In this document: positions 16,678 through 24,738 of the stretch, in pieces
Position numbering within the stretch: position 1 is the stretch's first letter
Layout: each line of letters opens with the position of its first letter
Source: DAOTXN01 sp034435435
Lineage (GTDB): Bacteria; Chloroflexota; Anaerolineae; S140-20
Length of the DNA: 30,619 bases
Direction of reading: 5' to 3'
Assembly: GCA_034435435.1 (NCBI GenBank)
Contig: DAOTXN010000014.1
Coordinates: forward strand, 1-30,619
Made by a program: the position numbers and the translations under genes
The notes under the pieces: generated by a model
The model's input: only the letters and a program-made list of their open reading frames with translations
The model's database searches: none
Told to the model about the DNA's origin: nothing

Positions 16678-17380
16678 CGTTCACTCTCCTGTGAGTGGTA
16701 TCCAGGAAAGTATAGCGCATTGTGCGCTTTTTGGAAGGCTCGCTTCCTTGACTTTTGTCAGTCAACCAGGCTAACAAGCGCTCGATCCGCGCCACGACCA
16801 TGTCCATTGCAACCTGGTTATGCCCACCTTCGGGAATGATCACGTCCGCGTAGCGTTTGCTCGGTTCGACGAACTCCAGGTGCATCGGGCGAACCGTGTT
16901 CAAGTATTGCTCAATCACCGACTCGGTGCTTCGCCCGCGCTCGGCAAGGTCGCGCCGCAGGCGGCGAATAAAACAGATGTCGGCGTCGGTGTCCACGTAC
17001 AACTTGACGTCGAATAACTCGCGCAGTTTAGGCTCGGCAAAGACCAAAATACCTTCCACCAACGCCACCCGTCCCGGCTCGACGCGCCGCGTTTGGGGTG
17101 TGCGGGTGTGGGTAGTAAAGTCGTAAATAGGCACTTGGATGGCTTCCCCTTGCCGCCAACGCTCCAGGTGCTCAACCAACAGGTCGGTCTCTAGCGAATC
17201 GGGATGGTCAAAATTGATTTGCACCCTCAAGTTGTGTGGCAAATGCACCAGATCTCGATAGTAGGCGTCGTGTGGGATGTAAGCAATGCGCTCGGCCCCC
17301 ACCCGTTTCAAGATCGTCTCGGCCACCGTCGTCTTGCCTGAGCCGGTTCCCCCGGCCACGCCGATGATGATGGGACGCAT
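16547..17380 (-). CDS. udk: Uridine kinase with IS-derived C-terminal extension
   Basis: The P-loop GGTGSGKT (10-17), YIPHDAYYRD, NFDHPDSLETD, IPIYDF-like VPIYDFTTHTR, VEGILVF, VDTDADICFIRRLRRD and a final DVIIPEGGHNQVAMDMVV segment are diagnostic of uridine kinase, which phosphorylates uridine or cytidine with ATP or GTP in pyrimidine salvage. Native sequence ends after RIERLLA at about residue 203, essentially the full family length. The reading frame then runs through the IS end and into the transposase gene in another frame, adding about 73 foreign residues (to 16547). The core is complete, so activity is plausible if the tail is tolerated. The start is ATG 17380 after GAGAGAGGG. Confidence 0.88.
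   Translation of the reverse strand: MRPIIIGVAGGTGSGKTTVAETILKRVGAERIAYIPHDAYYRDLVHLPHNLRVQINFDHPDSLETDLLVEHLERWRQGEAIQVPIYDFTTHTRTPQTRRVEPGRVALVEGILVFAEPKLRELFDVKLYVDTDADICFIRRLRRDLAERGRSTESVIEQYLNTVRPMHLEFVEPSKRYADVIIPEGGHNQVAMDMVVARIERLLAWLTDKSQGSEPSKKRTMRYTFLDTTHRRVNDGKLASSLSYTGSSIAQTSELVGYSTSQNTGLDDDRFDAVGND
16753..16769 (-). repeat. Right terminal inverted repeat of the insertion sequence
   Basis: TTTTGTCAGTCAACCAG is the exact reverse complement of the left repeat. It marks the junction with the uridine kinase gene, where native coding stops after the codons for RIERLLA. Confidence 0.85.
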
Positions 17381-17404
17381 CAACCCTCTCTCCGTCGCGC
17401 CGAA

Positions 17405-18184
17405 TCAACTGAATGGCAAAACCCAACGTGCGTTCAGCGCCGCGCCTACCAGCAACGCGGCGATCAACACGTCCAGAACGCCGGTGTACCCAACAGTCCG
17501 CCGCTGCCATGTCAGCCGGGCCGCCGCCGCCAACCATGCTGCCACTAACACCAACCATGTGCTGCCAGCCCCCGTGGCTGCACCCCAAAGCCATTCGTTC
17601 GCGCCCGCGACCACCAGGCATGCTACAGTCAACCCACCCAACGCCCAAGCGGCGGCGCGCCGATTGTCGCGGCGGCGCCTAGTCAAAACGTCCAGCGCCT
17701 GACCCGCCGACCACAGGGCCAGCGCGGCGGCTATGGCAACACACAACGACAGGCCGGGCGCTACATCCATCCCGGCAGTCCCCACCGTGATCCTGATCCG
17801 CACAAGCACGGCCACGAGAATCAGACTGGCCCAGCCCAGCTCAGCGCCGGGCGAGCCGTTTGTCCGGCGGCGAACCAACAAACTCCTGCGCCAGATCGGA
17901 CTAATGGTCAACAGCCCTGCCAACAGGCCGACACAGACCGAGCGGTCATCGGGATTGGTCAACGGCAGCCACCCTCGTGCATCTTGAACCGTGGTGATGA
18001 CCCGCAGAATCACGCTCACCAGCCAGGCGCCTACGCCTACCAGCGCCGCCCCCCACCATATCCAGCGCGCCTTTTCCTGGCCCGAGCGTTGAACAAGCCA
18101 GCCGGCCACACCCCCCACCAACAAAAAGAGCATCCCGGCGAAAGAAAAGGCCTGGTTCGAGATCTCCACCGGCTTACTCCTCAT
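17405..18184 (-). CDS. Multispanning membrane protein, divergent CcsA/ResC-like
   Basis: This 259-residue protein has seven or eight hydrophobic segments. The segment GWLPLTNPDD after the second helix resembles the (P/F)LTNLYE motif near the start of CcsA/ResC cytochrome c synthetase subunits, and the ResB-like gene overlaps it by 11 nt upstream, as in ccs/res operons. However, the Trp-rich WWD haem-handling motif and the flanking histidines of true CcsA are not visible, and the protein is short. It may be a degenerate or specialised relative. Alternatively it is simply an unknown membrane protein cotranscribed with resB-like. Confidence 0.55.
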   Translation of the reverse strand: MRSKPVEISNQAFSFAGMLFLLVGGVAGWLVQRSGQEKARWIWWGAALVGVGAWLVSVILRVITTVQDARGWLPLTNPDDRSVCVGLLAGLLTISPIWRRSLLVRRRTNGSPGAELGWASLILVAVLVRIRITVGTAGMDVAPGLSLCVAIAAALALWSAGQALDVLTRRRRDNRRAAAWALGGLTVACLVVAGANEWLWGAATGAGSTWLVLVAAWLAAAARLTWQRRTVGYTGVLDVLIAALLVGAALNARWVLPFS

Positions 18185-19535
18185 TCTCCGGTAAAAGGTA
18201 TGCTGGGAACAAGTCCAAGTCGCCGGTTACCTGAACGCCATCGTCATGCTGGCGCATCCACAAGCGGCGAGGAGGTCGCCCTGCCCACAACCCCGCGCCC
18301 AATAGCAAAGCCAGCAGCCCCAAACGGCCCCACCAGACGCCCGGATCGCGCACTGCGCGTACCTGGGCATAAGGCATCACGGCCAGGTCAAAAGCGACCT
18401 GTTCCACCGTTAATACAGTATCGGTCAAGATGTCACGTTCTGTAATCAACTGCCCCGATCCCAGCCCAAAGACCTGGACGTGCAAGGGGGGTGCGCCGTC
18501 CTCTGGCCCGGCCGCGCTGAATAACAGCGCAAGGTCTGCGTCTGGGGCCGCCACCAGGCGGCGCGACTCGTCTCCCGCAAGTGCTATCGTCAAGTCCGCT
18601 TGCGGCTCGCGGTCGGGACCCGTCGTCAATTCCAGAGCCTGGGTATCGCTCAGGGTCGCGCGCACCCGCAAGCCAGGCCCGCTGCCCACCAAATACACGC
18701 TCACCCCGCCGCCAGACAGCGGCCGCCCCACGGCCAGCTCGCCTGCGCCAACGCGCCTGTCCTGGCCGCGCCAGATCTCGCCCGCGCCACGCCGCCCGTC
18801 GGGCGACAATTTGGTTAAAAAAAGCGTCCGCTCGTCTCCATTTCTCAGCGCCACCCGCTCGCCGACCATCGCCGCCAAGGAACCGGTCTGCCATCCGCCA
18901 GCGCCGGTGAGCGCCAGGCTGGCCAGGATGAGCAGCCCTCCCAGATAGACCAGAGCCGGGCCCAACTCTCCCCACGGCCAGCGATCCACCCGTATCGATC
19001 GCGCCGGCGCGCCTTCAACTGGATCGCCCTGGTCCAAAACAGACATCCGCAGGCGTCGCCGCCGCAATGCTTGAAGCCCTTCGTCCCAAGGGGTGTGGAT
19101 GATGCGCCAGGCAGCGTCATCCGGCGGCCCGTTTTGCTGCCCCTGGCCCACGGGGCCGCCGATCTCTGGCGCTGCCCGCCAGGGCAAGTGAGGCAGGCCC
19201 AACGCCTCGACTGCGTCGGTCAGGCGGGCCAAAAGACACCAGGCCAACAGGGCCAGCAAGACGCGCAACCAGGCGGCGTCAAATACGTCGAAAACACCCG
19301 TCGCCTCCAAAATCGGACGCAGGGAATCGAACCAGGCCAGGTTTCCAAACCGGTCTTGCACTTTGGCCTGCCAGGCCACGTCTGCTGCGGGTCCCACATC
19401 CCCTACCTGGGGCAGCCAGGCAGCCAGCAACACAGCCAGCGCCAATGTCAATAGAAGGATGGACAGCAGCGCATCACTGGTTGCGGTTTGCCACAGTACT
19501 CGCCAGAGATGGTCAAAGTGAAAGCGAGGCATCAT
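18174..19535 (-). CDS. ResB-like cytochrome c biogenesis membrane protein
   Basis: The 453-residue protein has the Ccs1/ResB layout: a first helix (about 22-41), a second (about 88-106), a third (about 190-212, LGPALVYLGGLLILASLALTG), a large extracytoplasmic domain, and a last helix (about 405-425) followed by a short cytoplasmic tail. The GxxLxHLGxLLxLxG-like third helix is typical, with Tyr in place of His in LVYLGGLL. ResB with ResC delivers haem to apocytochrome c on the outer face of the membrane. The next gene downstream (11-nt overlap) is a ResC-like protein of reduced form. A highly diverged ResB is the best call. Confidence 0.65.
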   Translation of the reverse strand: MMPRFHFDHLWRVLWQTATSDALLSILLLTLALAVLLAAWLPQVGDVGPAADVAWQAKVQDRFGNLAWFDSLRPILEATGVFDVFDAAWLRVLLALLAWCLLARLTDAVEALGLPHLPWRAAPEIGGPVGQGQQNGPPDDAAWRIIHTPWDEGLQALRRRRLRMSVLDQGDPVEGAPARSIRVDRWPWGELGPALVYLGGLLILASLALTGAGGWQTGSLAAMVGERVALRNGDERTLFLTKLSPDGRRGAGEIWRGQDRRVGAGELAVGRPLSGGGVSVYLVGSGPGLRVRATLSDTQALELTTGPDREPQADLTIALAGDESRRLVAAPDADLALLFSAAGPEDGAPPLHVQVFGLGSGQLITERDILTDTVLTVEQVAFDLAVMPYAQVRAVRDPGVWWGRLGLLALLLGAGLWAGRPPRRLWMRQHDDGVQVTGDLDLFPAYLLPENEE

Positions 19536-19627
19536 CCAATCTTTGGGAAAAGGGTGTCAGCAAGCCAAGCCATTGTACCACAGGGAAGCAGGTATGCAAG
19601 TGAAGGCGAGGTCATTGAGATTGGCGC

Positions 19628-20251
19628 TCACGGCCCGCGGTGGGGCAGAGCCTGCACCCCCGCCACAAAGTCACGCTGGCCGCCGTGCGATGGGTGGCGG
19701 ATGTAGGCCGCCCGGATGCCCAACCCGGCCAATGTGTTCTGGCTCACCCGGCCTATGGCAAAGACTTTTGCCTGGGGAAACAAGGAGAGAAAATAGAGCA
19801 GCACATCTGCTGCTTGCTGCAACTCGTTCGTCCGGGGGCGGCGATTGCTCAGCGGCTTGTCCCGAAACGGGTGCCAGGGAAAAGCATTCCACAGGACGCA
19901 GTCACGCCGGACGTTCAGCGCCGACCACACGATGTGGGCCGAGCGCTCTTGCCAGGGGCCGTTCAGGCTGGACTGCGCCCACTCGCCGCCCGCCGCCCAC
20001 GGGAGGGGCTGCGGGCCGAGCAGTTGAGCCTCGGTGGTAAAGGGGATGCCAGAGAAGCGGCACCCGGCATAGCCCGCCGCCTCACCGACCAACACGTAAT
20101 CGGCCCCGGCAAAAAGCTCCAGATAGCAGCGCAGATTGGCGCGCCGCAGGCTCGGCGCGCCAGGGCGGTCGAGCGCGGCGTCCCAATCGCGGTACGGGTT
20201 AAAGACGCCCGGACCGTGAAAAGCCAGCAGCAATTCGAACAGTCGCTCCAC
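19628..20251 (-). CDS. Uracil-DNA glycosylase superfamily protein
   Basis: The motif VGEAAGYAGCRFSGIPFT corresponds to the GE(A/P)PGxxGxxxTGxPF active-site region of the uracil-DNA glycosylase superfamily. WNAFPWHPF and the C-terminal HPSHGG provide the second and third conserved blocks, with the histidine that contacts the substrate phosphate. These enzymes excise uracil from DNA. The longest frame starts at 20308, but that would overlap the tRNA gene. GTG at 20251 (VERLFELLLAFHGPG) gives a normal-looking N-terminus of about 207 residues, though its ribosome site is weak. It lies 47 nt downstream of tRNA-Thr on the same strand and may share its transcript. Confidence 0.8.
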   Translation of the reverse strand: MERLFELLLAFHGPGVFNPYRDWDAALDRPGAPSLRRANLRCYLELFAGADYVLVGEAAGYAGCRFSGIPFTTEAQLLGPQPLPWAAGGEWAQSSLNGPWQERSAHIVWSALNVRRDCVLWNAFPWHPFRDKPLSNRRPRTNELQQAADVLLYFLSLFPQAKVFAIGRVSQNTLAGLGIRAAYIRHPSHGGQRDFVAGVQALPHRGP

Positions 20252-20298
20252 TTTCCAAAAAAAGAGCGCCCCGCAAACTGACGGTGCGCATGGCCAGG

Positions 20299-20371
20299 AG
20301 CCACCCATCGGAGTTGAACCGATAACCTGACGCTTACGAAGCGCCTGCTCTGCCGATTGAGCTAGGGTGGC
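20299..20371 (-). tRNA. tRNA-Thr (anticodon CGT)
   Basis: A 73-nt cloverleaf is clear on the minus strand. The acceptor GCCACCC pairs with GGGTGGC. The D-arm is GCTC...GAGC. The anticodon stem GGCGC/GCGTC encloses loop TTCGTAA, with anticodon CGT reading ACG. The T-arm is ATCGG TTCAACT CCGAT. The discriminator base is T, and CCA is not encoded in the DNA (CCT follows). Confidence 0.93.
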
Positions 20372-20382
20372 AACCGCGGTCC

Positions 20383-20411
20383 ATTATACCAGGCATATCC
20401 GGGTTTGACAA
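20383..20411 (-). promoter_or_regulatory. Promoter of tRNA-Thr
   Basis: On the minus strand TTGTCA (20411-20406), a 17-nt spacer and a perfect TATAAT (20388-20383) lie just upstream of the tRNA. The start would be about 5 nt before the mature 5' end. Confidence 0.75.
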
Positions 20412-20444
20412 GGCTGTTTCAGAAGGGGAAATAAGCTGGTTTTT

Positions 20445-20545
20445 GGTGCAAAACAGGGCGGAGGCGCCACTTCCCTTCGGCAAGGCTCAGAACAGGCAGC
20501 GGGGGTTTCCCGGCTAAAGCCAGGCCTCCGGCGACGTTTCGCACC
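20445..20545 (+). repeat. 101-nt palindrome-ended repeat element, copy 1
   Basis: The element begins GGTGCAAAAC and ends GTTTCGCACC, with further complementary blocks inside (GGAGGC near the left end, GCCTCC near the right). An internal CCCGGCTAAAGCCAGG hairpin is present. It matches 29850-29950 over all 101 nt with seven substitutions and no gaps. It lies in the 369-bp gap between tRNA-Thr and the protease gene. Size and terminal inverted repeats suggest a MITE-like or REP-like element. No protein is encoded. Confidence 0.8.
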
Positions 20546-20592
20546 AAGGACGAGCTAAAGAAATCGCGCCGCGAGCCGATGCTAGGAATGTC

Positions 20593-20621
20593 TTGAGCTT
20601 TTTCCTTACATCGGATAGAAT
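20593..20621 (+). promoter_or_regulatory. Sigma-70-like promoter of the subtilase gene
   Basis: TTGAGC (20593-20598), a 17-nt spacer and TAGAAT (20616-20621) precede the gene. The predicted start near 20628 gives a leader of about 113 nt before the GTG at 20741. Confidence 0.6.
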
Positions 20622-20740
20622 ATCAAGGCCCGGCGGTTCAAGCGCCTGGCAAGATGAGAAGGGAGGTCACAATTGCATCTTTGGGTCTTGGCGTCTTTGT
20701 GTTTTTCATCGAGTCCTGTCATCTCTTTAGGAGGTATTGT

Positions 20741-23605
20741 GTGAACAAGCAAACGATTCGAACAGTAATGACCACTTTGCTCTTGTTAGGGCTGCTGGCT
20801 GGCGGTTTAGTATCGGCGGCGCAGGAAACGCGCCCCGCGAACACACCGACGACCCAAGCCGCAGGCGAATTCAAGCCTGGCGTCTTGCTGGTCAAGTTCA
20901 GCAGTGAAATGTCGGCCAGCCTGGCCCAGAGCGTGATGGATCAGTACGGCGCTACCTACATCCGCACGCTGTATGGCAGTGCGGTGCAGGTGTGGCAGGT
21001 GGCGGAGGGTCAAGAATTGGCGCTGGCGGCGCAACTGACGGCGGACCCGCTCATCGAGTACGCCGAACCCGACCATATTTACCACACCTTGGAAATGCCG
21101 CAAGATACGGCCGTGACGCCTAACGACCCCAGCTACGGCAACCAGTGGGCGCACCCCAAGATCAACTCGCCGGCTGCCTGGGATGTGTTTACCGGTAGCA
21201 CCAGCGTCACCATCGCCATCATCGACACAGGCGTTGACGAGAGCCATCCTGATTTATCGGCTAAACTCGTGACGGGTTATGACGCCATAGACAGCGACAA
21301 CAACCCCCACGACGGGAACGGCCACGGCACCCACGTGGCAGGCATCGCCGCCGCCATCACCAACAATAGCGTCGGCGTCGCCGGGATGGACTGGAACGCC
21401 AGGATTATGGCAATCCGGGTGCTGGGCGATACCGGCAGCGGCTATAGCTCTGACATCACTGAAGGTATCAACTGGGCCTATCAGAATGGGGCCAAGGTGC
21501 TCAACCTGAGCCTGGGAGGTCCGAGCTACGATCAAACGATGCAAGATGCGATCAACGCCGCCCACACCGCCGGTAGCCTGGTTGTCGCAGCTATGGGCAA
21601 CTGCCGGACGGGCGGCACGTCGGCCTGCCCGGTAGCCAACCCCACCAACTACCCGGCGGCGTACAGCAATGTCCTGGCCGTGGCTGCCACCAACCCCAAT
21701 GACGCCTACACCTATTACTCACAATACGGATCCCACTGTGACATTGCGGCGCCGGGCGGCGAGATGTACGCTGCGCAAGACCCGGACGGCATCTATAGCA
21801 CGCTGCCGACCTATTGGGTTGATCTAAACAATTACGGCTATTTACAAAACTACGACTACCTGCAAGGCACCTCTCAGGCCACGCCCCACGTGGCCGGGCT
21901 GGCGGCGCTCATCTTTGGCCTGGACCCCACCCTGACCCCCGATGAGGTGCAATACATCATCGAGACGACGGCATACGACCCTACAGCCAACGACTGGACG
22001 CAAGACTATGGCTGGGGTCGCATCAACGCCCTGGCCGCGGTCGAGGCAGTCAGCCCTGCGCCCAGTGCGCCCACCCTCAACGCCATCAGCAACGGCGACT
22101 TGAACGGCGATTATACCGTCAGTTGGACCAGCGTGACCGACGCAACCAGCTACACACTCCAAGAGGCCAATAACGCGAGCTTCTCAGGCGCTACCACGGC
22201 TTATAGCGGCTCAGGTACATCGCACAACGTCACCGGCAAGGCGGCGGGTACGTGGTACTATCGCGTCAGGGCCAGCAACGCCAACGGCGATAGCGATTGG
22301 AGCAACACCCAGTCGGCGGGCGTCGCACCGTCTGCGCCGACACTGGATCCCATCAGCAACGCGGGCAACAGCGACGAGTACACCCTTAGCTGGTCGTCGC
22401 CCTCCGGCGCTACCGGCTACACGCTGCAAGAGGCCGATAATGCCTCCTTCACAAGCCCAGAGATCCGTTACATGGGCGCGGCGACGAGCTACAACGTGAC
22501 CGGGCAGCACGCAGGAACCTGGTATTATCGCGTGTCCGCCTACAACTCGGTGGGCAGCGGCCCGTGGAGCGGCAACCAGTCTACGACAGTGGACCCACTG
22601 CCCCTGGGCGAGCCGACCGTGAGCATCGACAACACCGACGGCGACGATAGTTACCTGGTGGATTGGAGCGACGTGGTCAGCGCGACGACCTACACGCTGG
22701 AAGAGAGCGGCAACGCCTACTTTGACGCCCCGACGGTGGTTTATAGCGGCACGCTGTCAGAGTACAACGTCACCGGCCAATCCGGCGGCACGTGGTACTA
22801 CCGCGCCCGCGGTTTTGGCGCGACCGGCGACGTGCGCGGGCCGTGGAGTGCAACCCAGTCAGCGGAAGTCAATATCGAGACGTTCCTGCCGCTGGTGCTG
22901 CGGAATTGGCCGCCTGTTCCCGATGAGCCGGTGTTGAATGCGATCAGCAATACCGACGGAGATGGAAACTATACTGTGAGCTGGAGCGCCGCTAGTGGCG
23001 CTACTGGCTATGAATTGCAGGAAGCCACCAATGCCGATTTCACCGGCGCGGCAACGGCCTATTCAGGTTCGGGCACATCCACGTCTATCAGCGGGAAAGC
23101 CGACGGCACCTACTACTACCGGGTCAGAGCCTCCAACGCTTACGGTTATAGCGGGTGGAGCAATACGGAATCGGTCGTCGTAGCGCCCGCTTCAGGCCCA
23201 ACTCCTGGCTTTTGGGAAAGCACTACTGGCGACGAATTTTACGTAACGACCGATAGGGCCTATGTGGATAACTTTGCCATCTATATCTCGGTGCTCGGAT
23301 GTGGAGATTACAAGATTACCCGCACGACCCCAACTCCCATCAGCAACAACCAATTCTCCTTCACCGGCTCCTTTTATGCTTCCGGCACATTCAACTCGAC
23401 AACCACTGCCAGCGGCACCGACGGGTTGAGCGACTTTTATATACCCGGCTGTGGAAACGTCAGCGGAGGACCGTGGTCCTGGAATGCTACCTGGCAAGAT
23501 AGCTCACAACCGACGTTTTTACCGGCCCAAGTGGTCGAGCCAAATCACGTCATACCTGTGTTGGACACAGAAGGCCAATATAGGGTCGTTGTCATAGAAC
23601 GATAG
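20741..23605 (+). CDS. Secreted subtilisin-like serine protease (S8) with fibronectin-III-like repeats
   Basis: I chose GTG 20741, with AGGAGG 6 nt upstream, over the longer frame from 20654. The product is 954 residues. It has a Sec signal (1 to about 26), an I9-like propeptide (about 43-115) and an S8 catalytic domain. The catalytic Asp lies in IIDTGVDESHPDL (D162), His in NGHGTHVAG (H195), the oxyanion Asn in AAMGNC (N287), and Ser in GTSQATPHVAG (S378). Three fibronectin-III-like repeats follow (about 441-712), each with a TWYYRV-type strand. Next come FLPLVLRNWPP (715-725), a fourth repeat (about 728-815) and a C-terminal domain with two GCG motifs. It is an extracellular protein-degrading enzyme whose repeats probably mediate adhesion or substrate contact. 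Confidence 0.93.
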   Translation: MNKQTIRTVMTTLLLLGLLAGGLVSAAQETRPANTPTTQAAGEFKPGVLLVKFSSEMSASLAQSVMDQYGATYIRTLYGSAVQVWQVAEGQELALAAQLTADPLIEYAEPDHIYHTLEMPQDTAVTPNDPSYGNQWAHPKINSPAAWDVFTGSTSVTIAIIDTGVDESHPDLSAKLVTGYDAIDSDNNPHDGNGHGTHVAGIAAAITNNSVGVAGMDWNARIMAIRVLGDTGSGYSSDITEGINWAYQNGAKVLNLSLGGPSYDQTMQDAINAAHTAGSLVVAAMGNCRTGGTSACPVANPTNYPAAYSNVLAVAATNPNDAYTYYSQYGSHCDIAAPGGEMYAAQDPDGIYSTLPTYWVDLNNYGYLQNYDYLQGTSQATPHVAGLAALIFGLDPTLTPDEVQYIIETTAYDPTANDWTQDYGWGRINALAAVEAVSPAPSAPTLNAISNGDLNGDYTVSWTSVTDATSYTLQEANNASFSGATTAYSGSGTSHNVTGKAAGTWYYRVRASNANGDSDWSNTQSAGVAPSAPTLDPISNAGNSDEYTLSWSSPSGATGYTLQEADNASFTSPEIRYMGAATSYNVTGQHAGTWYYRVSAYNSVGSGPWSGNQSTTVDPLPLGEPTVSIDNTDGDDSYLVDWSDVVSATTYTLEESGNAYFDAPTVVYSGTLSEYNVTGQSGGTWYYRARGFGATGDVRGPWSATQSAEVNIETFLPLVLRNWPPVPDEPVLNAISNTDGDGNYTVSWSAASGATGYELQEATNADFTGAATAYSGSGTSTSISGKADGTYYYRVRASNAYGYSGWSNTESVVVAPASGPTPGFWESTTGDEFYVTTDRAYVDNFAIYISVLGCGDYKITRTTPTPISNNQFSFTGSFYASGTFNSTTTASGTDGLSDFYIPGCGNVSGGPWSWNATWQDSSQPTFLPAQVVEPNHVIPVLDTEGQYRVVVIER

Positions 23606-23631
23606 TCTCGACACACCACCTTGTAACACCC

Positions 23632-23665
23632 GACCCCCGGCTTCTGAGAGAAACCGGGGGTCTTT
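23632..23665 (+). terminator. Intrinsic terminator of the subtilase gene
   Basis: GACCCCCGG (23632-23640) and CCGGGGGTC (23654-23662) form a perfect 9-bp GC-rich stem with a 13-nt loop, followed by TTTA. It lies 27 nt after the stop codon and insulates the following ABC operon. Confidence 0.85.
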
Positions 23666-23736
23666 ACTTGCTAAACTTGGATGAACTGATTAGAATGTAA
23701 AACGTTGTATCCCATCGGTGAAAGGAAAACCATCCC

Positions 23737-24738
23737 GTGACCGTTATTCGCACCGACCAGCTCACCAAAACCTTCCGCGTGCCGCAAAAGGACCCTGGCG
23801 TGCGCGGCGCGTTCAAAGCGCTGTTCCGACCCAAGCACCGCGAAATCCGTGCCGTGGACCAGGTCAGCTTCGCCATCGACCGGGGTGAGATCGTCGGCTA
23901 CATCGGGCTGAACGGCGCGGGCAAATCTACCACTATCAAAATGCTCACAGGCATTCTCCAGCCGAGCGGCGGCCGGGTGCAAGTGTTGGGGCGCGACCCC
24001 CACAAACAGCGCGTCGCCAATGCCCGGCGTATCGGCGTGGTGTTCGGCCAGCGCACCCAACTGTGGTGGGACCTGGCCCTCATCGAATCGCTCAACATGA
24101 TCGCCAAAATCTACGAGGTCCCCCCGGCCCGCTACCGCCAACTGCTGGAGCAGTTCGCCGAAACGCTAGAGTTGAGCGAGCTGCTGCACACACCCATTCG
24201 CAACATGTCGCTGGGCCAAAAGATGCGGGCCGAGCTGGCCGCCACGCTCATCCACGAGCCAGAAATCGTCTATCTGGACGAGCCGACCATTGGCCTGGAC
24301 CTGATCGTCAAGGAGCGCATCCGCGAGTTTATCAAGCAGCAGAACCGCGACAAGGGCGCGACGGTCATCCTGACCACCCACGACCTGGGCGACATCGAAG
24401 AACTGTGTCGGCGGGTGTTGATCATCGATCACGGCCAACTGATCTACGACGGGCCACTCAGCACCATCAAGGACCGTTTCGGCAAGTACCGCGAGATCAC
24501 GTTCGAAACGCGGCGCGCAATTGACGAGTTCCAATTGCCGCCAGGGGCCGAAGTGGCGGCCCAGGAGGAATGCAAGCTCGTGCTGCGCTTTGACCGCAAC
24601 TTGACCACGGCCAGCCAGGTGGCGGCGGCGCTGATGACCCAATTAGACGTGGTGGATTTTTCGCTGGCCGAGCCGGACCTGTCGCACATTGTCAAGCAGA
24701 TTTATCAGGGCGCTTTGGGGCAGGAGGCGGAGGAATGA
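23737..24738 (+). CDS. ABC transporter ATP-binding protein (ABC-2 exporter)
   Basis: Walker A is GLNGAGKST (57-65), the signature MSLGQKMR (157-164), Walker B IVYLDEPT (177-184) and the switch His in TTHDL (H215). The N-terminal insert (FRVPQKDPGVRGAFKALFRP) and the MSLGQ variant of LSGGQ are typical of ATPases paired with DUF990/ABC-2-type two-permease exporters. The start is GTG 23737 after GAAAGGAAAA. The stop overlaps the next start (ATGA), so the two are translationally coupled. The C-terminal 90 residues form an extra regulatory-type domain. The exported substrate is unknown. Confidence 0.92.
   Translation: MTVIRTDQLTKTFRVPQKDPGVRGAFKALFRPKHREIRAVDQVSFAIDRGEIVGYIGLNGAGKSTTIKMLTGILQPSGGRVQVLGRDPHKQRVANARRIGVVFGQRTQLWWDLALIESLNMIAKIYEVPPARYRQLLEQFAETLELSELLHTPIRNMSLGQKMRAELAATLIHEPEIVYLDEPTIGLDLIVKERIREFIKQQNRDKGATVILTTHDLGDIEELCRRVLIIDHGQLIYDGPLSTIKDRFGKYREITFETRRAIDEFQLPPGAEVAAQEECKLVLRFDRNLTTASQVAAALMTQLDVVDFSLAEPDLSHIVKQIYQGALGQEAEE

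Larger units (their letters stand above)
15496..16769 (-). mobile_element. Complete 1274-bp DDE insertion sequence
   Basis: The element is bounded by 17-bp perfect inverted repeats (CTGGTTGACTGACAAAA) at 15496-15512 and 16753-16769 and carries a single transposase gene. The flanking bases (GGGTA on the left, GCTAA on the right) show no target-site duplication. One side is the end of a uridine kinase gene and the other is the interior of a membrane-protein gene. This suggests the element promoted a deletion or rearrangement rather than a simple insertion. A short hairpin AGCGCA-TTG-TGCGCT followed by TTTT (16714-16732) lies between the right repeat and the transposase. It may block outside transcripts. 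Confidence 0.85.

Noticed and set aside
16714..16732. Hairpin AGCGCA/TGCGCT with T-run as the uridine kinase terminator
   Set aside because: It lies inside the insertion sequence, and its T-run is on the plus strand, opposite to kinase transcription. It is more likely part of the element itself.
20654..20740. N-terminal extension of the protease from an upstream ATG
   Set aside because: It would put a second hydrophobic stretch before the true signal peptide, whereas GTG 20741 has an ideal AGGAGG at 6 nt and begins directly with a normal signal sequence.
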